Shown here piece after piece: positions 55,740-64,000 of a stretch of 64,000 bases of DNA. The translations under genes were made by a program, and so were the position numbers. Source of the stretch: Cryptomeria japonica (taxonomy: Eukaryota > Streptophyta > Pinopsida > Cupressales > Cupressaceae); contig NC_081405.1 in the NCBI RefSeq assembly GCF_030272615.1, positions 648,807,420 through 648,871,419 on the forward strand. Direction: 5' to 3'. Every line of letters begins with the position of its first letter. Position 1 is the first letter of the stretch. The notes beneath the pieces were generated by a model. That model had not been told where the DNA came from. It saw only the letters and a list, made by a program, of their open reading frames with translations, and searched no databases.

Positions 55740-58700
55740 TAGCGTCATTAAATTATGACCTTGCAATTTTCAATCATATTTGGGTCTTCACGTTGGCGAA
55801 ACAAATCCCTAAGCTTGATTGGAGACTCGAGACTCGCTCAATCATCGAAAACTACACTTTCTCATACCCCACACTACCTAAACCCTACTTTATGTTCTGG
55901 ACAAGGGCAGGACAGGGGCATGGTGCCCCTGTGCCCCCTAGGATAGGGGCATGGCACTCCTGTCCTCCTAGGAAAGGAGAGTGGTGCCCTTTTCCTTGCC
56001 CTATTTTGGGCCCCCTCTGCATTTAGCCTTCATTGGGCTTTGCATTTTGGAACCAGGAAAAGTTTCCCTATGTTGGCCTATGACAAAAATCAATCAATTT
56101 ACCCTAATTGATGGATATATAAGATGCATTCTTCCTCCTATTTGCATAAGTGAAAGTAAGTGAACAAGCATTATCATCATTCAAGCATTCAAGCATTCCT
56201 TTCAAGAATTGAGCATTCTCAAGACTCCTTTCAAGGCTAGGTGTTGTATTCAAGTCAAGGATTCGACCATTGAAGAGGAGATCATTTTCGTCATTCAATT
56301 CAATACAAGCAACTCTATCTATATTTCAATTGCATCCTCCCTTGAGATGAATTCTATTCCCGTCTTTCATTTGCATTTACTTGCAAGCACTACTTTACAT
56401 CATTTAGTTAATTCCAAAACTAGGGTTTGTCTTGAATGCAAATCCCCAATCCCAACCCCTTTTTCCTCTCTTTTCTATGTGTAGGTTGTAGGTGTGCAGT
56501 TGTGTTTGCATATTTGGACTCCATTCTTAGAGGCCAAAAAACCCTTCGACACGCAGATTTTTTGAAGGACTGTGTGCACTTTCAACACAGTCTTGACAAA
56601 TTTCACTCAAATTTGTAGGGGAGCTTCATCTTGACATTTTACTGCCAATTCTAGGTGCATAGCTTTATCCCGGATTCCTATCTCAAGTTATAGTCATTTC
56701 TTTGTCTCTTTTACACTTAATCTTAAGTTGCATAATTCAACCTTTTACATTCTAAAAGAGGGGTTACTTTTACTTTCCAAATCCATTGGCAATTCACTTA
56801 GTACTCAATCTCTTCCTATTGATATTGGATCTGTTGGCATTGTGTTGTCATTGATGTCAACTAGTATGGGATGACTGCCAGTATTAGAGATATATGTGCA
56901 ACACTATAATGAAGGAGTACATGATGTGATATCTCAAACATCACCTTGTGTTCCAGAACACCGGTAAGGTAAGGAAAGTGATCATTGGTGACACCGGTAC
57001 ACAAGTTAGTGTCTGACTTGTGTGGATGGAATGGTATGGTTACTTGTACTGACACAGTGTATCCCCAGCAAGGAGAACATGTCAGCTAACAAGTGGAGAG
57101 TTGACAGTGGGTAGGATGCTTGGATGTTGTTTGTGATGAAGAGGCAGAATGTTACCTAACTCACATCAAGACTAAAAGAGAAGAATGAACAAACCACGGG
57201 GATGCTGAGAAGTTGCAGAACAGAAGGACTCTCACCGGATGAAGATGCAGTCACCATATGAAGAGATGACTGACAATGAATGTGCCCACACCGGATCACA
57301 TGTGCATGTTTGAAGATATGTAGCACAAATAGGGAAGCCACATGAGTACATTGCAAGATGCAGATGTCAAGGTGTCACTCCGCCGGTCAGTGGAGCTTAT
57401 CTCCTATTATGCATTGTGTGCATCATAGTCCCTTGAGATGAGCTAGATGAGGCAAAGGCAATTGTTTGAAGGTTTGCACCAGATCTACCAGTGAATTGAG
57501 GGAATGCCTTAAGTGCATGAGAATAGGAATATGCACCGGACTGATAGAGAAGGCAAGTTGAGTTGTTGGAACAAATGGAGTGTGATGTGTTTGTCATCTT
57601 GACAAACCGGTTGTGATATGGTCTGATATGGTCAAGGAGAAGGCAAGATTGAGCAGAGGCAAATAGAGGAATGTGGCCTAACTGAAGATGGATTCTGGTG
57701 AAGTTTGATGACATGGTGTCATCAAGAGTGCTTACCGGTATGTATGTTCACTAGTAATATGGCCAAGGTGCAGATGCAAAAGACTTCTCACTCTATGGGA
57801 ATGTACATTATTTGAATAGACATGTCTGAAGATCGGTTTAGGTGTCCCACTGATAGTTTAGCAAAATGTAGACATGATGAGTTAACTAGTAGAATGTGAG
57901 ATATTGGCAGGGTTAGTAAACCAACAGAGAAGAGAAACCGGTAGAGGGTTTGGTCAGTGATCCTATCTGGACTGACATGAAGAGCCAAGCTAGAAAATGG
58001 TCAACATGGATGTCACATGAATTCAAGGTGGTGAACCTACATTCAGATAAAGAAGGAATGTACATCAATGGAGTAGTTGCAGAGTTGGTCAACATTAATG
58101 GAAGATCCCACAAATCACGGGATGTGTTGCAGAGTCCTTGCAGAGGTTTATGGCTCAAGGTTTGGAGGACAACTATGAGCCAGCTAAGAGTGATTGAGAA
58201 GATTGAGGTGGATGAAGGAAATAGCAAGACAGATCTTGGTGTTTGACCAAGAGATCAGTCGATAGGGTAAAAGAAGATTGCCAAAGATAGAAGGCGTGAT
58301 CAAGAAGGCATGGTAATAGCGGAGATGTATAGTTGGCCGTCAGGGAGATCAAATTGAGAAAGATCTAATTGGCTTTCATTTTCCTTGAGGATGATGAGGA
58401 AACCCTAATCTCCTATATTTTGAATTGGCTTTTGGTGGGAAAACCTGGCTATATATATACAGGCCAAAGACATTGTTTATTGCTATTATATAGAAGAATA
58501 TTGTGCTACTACGAAGTGTGATACTTCTGCATGTAAGAGAAAATCAGCCAAGTGTTCAACAAGTATCTTAGAAGAGAGTGAGAGTGAGTGAGAATTAGGT
58601 TGAAGTGTTTAACTAGTAGCAAAGTAGAACCGGTAGGGACCATACCGGTAGAGCAGAAGTGAAGCAGGTTGCAGAGAAGGAAGACAAAGAACCGGCAAAG

Positions 58701-59511
58701 TGTTATACCGGTGAAGAGCAGAGAGTAAGGTAGAGATCAAACAGAGAAGAAGAAGAGGAGAGGTGTATCGGTAGATTTTACCAGTAGCAAGGTTGTAGTT
58801 GAGAGCAGCAGAGGAGTGATTTTGTGTAGCAGAGAAGGTAGCTCACCAATAGAGTAAGGTATATGATATGGTTGCAAGATTCACTTGTAACAAGACAACT
58901 ACTTTTGTAATTGATGTTCTTATTGTGAACACTGAGTTGTAGCTTGGTGTAGGGGTTGTAGCTCCTTTGGGTTGTATCCCATAAATAAGTTAGGGGTTGG
59001 TGCTCCTTGGGTTGGTGCCCTAAATCAGGGGTTGGTGCTCCTTGGGCTAGTGCCCTAAATTAGGGGTTGTAGCTCCTTGGGTTGGTGCCCTAAACATTGT
59101 AATAGTTTTCATTGTGAGGCTGGATTGGAGCAGTGGACTCCAACAGCATTTCTCACCAAGGTTTTTTCCATCTTGGGTTTCCTCATACATGCTAGTGTTA
59201 TGTGATGCCCTTGTGGGTGTTTTCATTTGAGTTGGTCTCCTCACTAACTAGTAAGTATGTTCCTAGTTAGATCTAATATCTAGTATGCACACATAGGATA
59301 GTAAAAGGGAAAAGTTTGAGAACCACTAATTCACCCCCCTCTTGGTGGTACATTGTGTCTAACAGGATCTAGTGAATTCTCCCCCCTCTTTTAATGTAAT
59401 GTGCATGAAAAAGGTTTAGGAGAATCTTTTGTGAAACTTTCACTCCTTCTCTTAAGGAGATAAAAGCTTTCCTCTTGATTTATTAATCACCCTCTTTCAC
59501 AACCATTACAC
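55740..59511. mobile_element. Insertion of unknown type in the pyrimidine array
   Basis: The array phrase CCTTATTA-CCCTCATATAT, continuous at 61905, is broken here. TTATTA lies at both edges (55734-55739 and 59512-59517). Without the solo LTR inside it, the insert is about 1.2 kb. It has a TATA-like GATATATAAG near 56113 and no coding domain. It might be a solo LTR of another family, but its ends are not TG...CA. Confidence 0.35.
56832..59364 (+). mobile_element. Solo LTR (2533 bp) with GGATC duplication
   Basis: It starts TGTTGGCATTGTGTTGTC and ends ATTGTGTCTAACA. An exact GGATC duplication flanks it (56827-56831 and 59365-59369). There are no internal genes, primer site or second LTR. TATATATATA at 58450-58459 is the likely promoter. 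The start and end match those of elements D and E, so it is probably copia-type. Its strand is inferred from the TATA box and the E-like start. Confidence 0.75.
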
Positions 59512-59517
59512 TTATTA

Positions 59518-63422
<3,905 letters not shown>

Positions 63423-64000
63423 ATATAAGGTTTAGGGTATATAAGTTCTTTAGGGTATTGGTTTTAGGGAGTAGGGTGGAGGAAATCATAGACATAGGGA
63501 AGGAGATAGAGATGTGAAGGAAGATAGAATAAGAGATTATATAAAGGGAGAGTGGTAAGGAGGGAGGGGCAGATCGAGAGAGGGTACATATACAGAGATG
63601 TGATACCTAGGGGGCAAGAGAGACGTTAGAGACCTAGATGGCAAGAGAGGGGTGAGATTTTAAAAGGGGGATAGAAGAGGAGAGTTGATGACTTAGGATA
63701 ATGAGAGAATAGGAGGTAGAGAGAATAAAGAGAAAGAGAGGGAAAAGGAAGGGAAGGGAGAGGTATACATGGAGTTAGATACCTAGAGAGGAGAGAGGTA
63801 GATGGGTGAGGAAGAAAGAGAAGAAAATGATAGAGAAGTTAAAGAAGTGAGAGAGAGATGGGTAAGAAGGTAGGGAGAGAAGTGAAGAGAGAGGGAGTGA
63901 ACTAGAGAGGGGCTAGATAGAGATACATGATACCTAGAGGGGGATAGAGAGGTGAGAGACCTAGATATGGAGAGGGAGAGAGAAGGTTCAGATAGGTTGG
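63423..64000. repeat. Inverted purine-rich arm of the satellite
   Basis: From about 63475 the plus strand is almost all A and G (GGAGATAGAGATG, GATACCTAGAGGGGGATAGAG), the complement of the upstream words CCCTAGGTATC and CTATCTCC. Three exact TTTAGGG words at 63431, 63449 and 63463 mark the switch. The arm runs off the window. Confidence 0.75.

Noticed and set aside
57950-58246. 98-codon ORF with antisense partner at 57913-58227
   Set aside because: It lies inside the solo LTR and has no recognisable domain.
63431-63470. True telomere end
   Set aside because: Only isolated TTTAGGG words occur, not a continuous array.

Overview
The window looks like intergenic DNA from a seed plant with a very large, repeat-filled genome. 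A conifer or another gymnosperm is my best guess, but the sequence does not prove it. Supporting signs are old LTR retrotransposons with diverged LTRs nested several layers deep, lineages typical of plants (Ty3/gypsy with two RNase H domains, a chromovirus-like Ty3 element, Ty1/copia, and a LINE with a plant-type RNase H), and TTTAGGG-like motifs. I see no intact host gene. The only candidate is an unrecognised 170-codon reading frame at the left edge. Every retroelement coding region carries stops or frameshifts.

Layout. 1-7159: a possible terminal exon, gene-free AT-rich DNA, a 311-bp direct repeat, a 41-bp tandem array, and what looks like part of an older minus-strand LTR. 7160-30616: element A, a plus-strand Ty3/gypsy element with LTRs of about 1.4 kb, coding for gag, protease, a G-patch-like segment, RT, RNase H, a second RNase H and integrase. 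Two insertions sit in it: element B (18820-25517, minus strand, Ty3/gypsy with an initiator-Met primer site) and an inverted solo LTR of A's own family (27918-29389), which splits A's 3' LTR. 31049-34153: a 5'-truncated LINE flanked by a 13-bp target duplication, with an unusual extra reading frame after its RNase H.

35770-53160: element C, a short LTR element without pol. It is split by element D (36948-51461, minus strand, TCATC duplicated at both ends) and by a second LINE copy (51688-52437, 18-bp duplication). D has no pol; it encodes a coiled-coil protein with several CCHC knuckles plus a second long reading frame. D is itself split by element E (38957-46038), a plus-strand Ty1/copia element.

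53165-64000: AT-rich DNA with a cluster of hairpins, then a long pyrimidine-rich satellite with repeat units of about 1.1-1.25 kb. A 3.8-kb insertion interrupts it and contains a 2.5-kb solo LTR with GGATC duplicated at both ends. At about 63430-63480 the array switches to the purine strand, so two blocks face each other in inverted orientation.

Order of events: A inserted into an older LTR, and B and the solo LTR later inserted into A. C came before D, and D before E. The points most worth follow-up are the LINE downstream reading frame, the pol-less element D and its link to E-like copia elements, the G-patch segment in A, and the inverted pyrimidine array.
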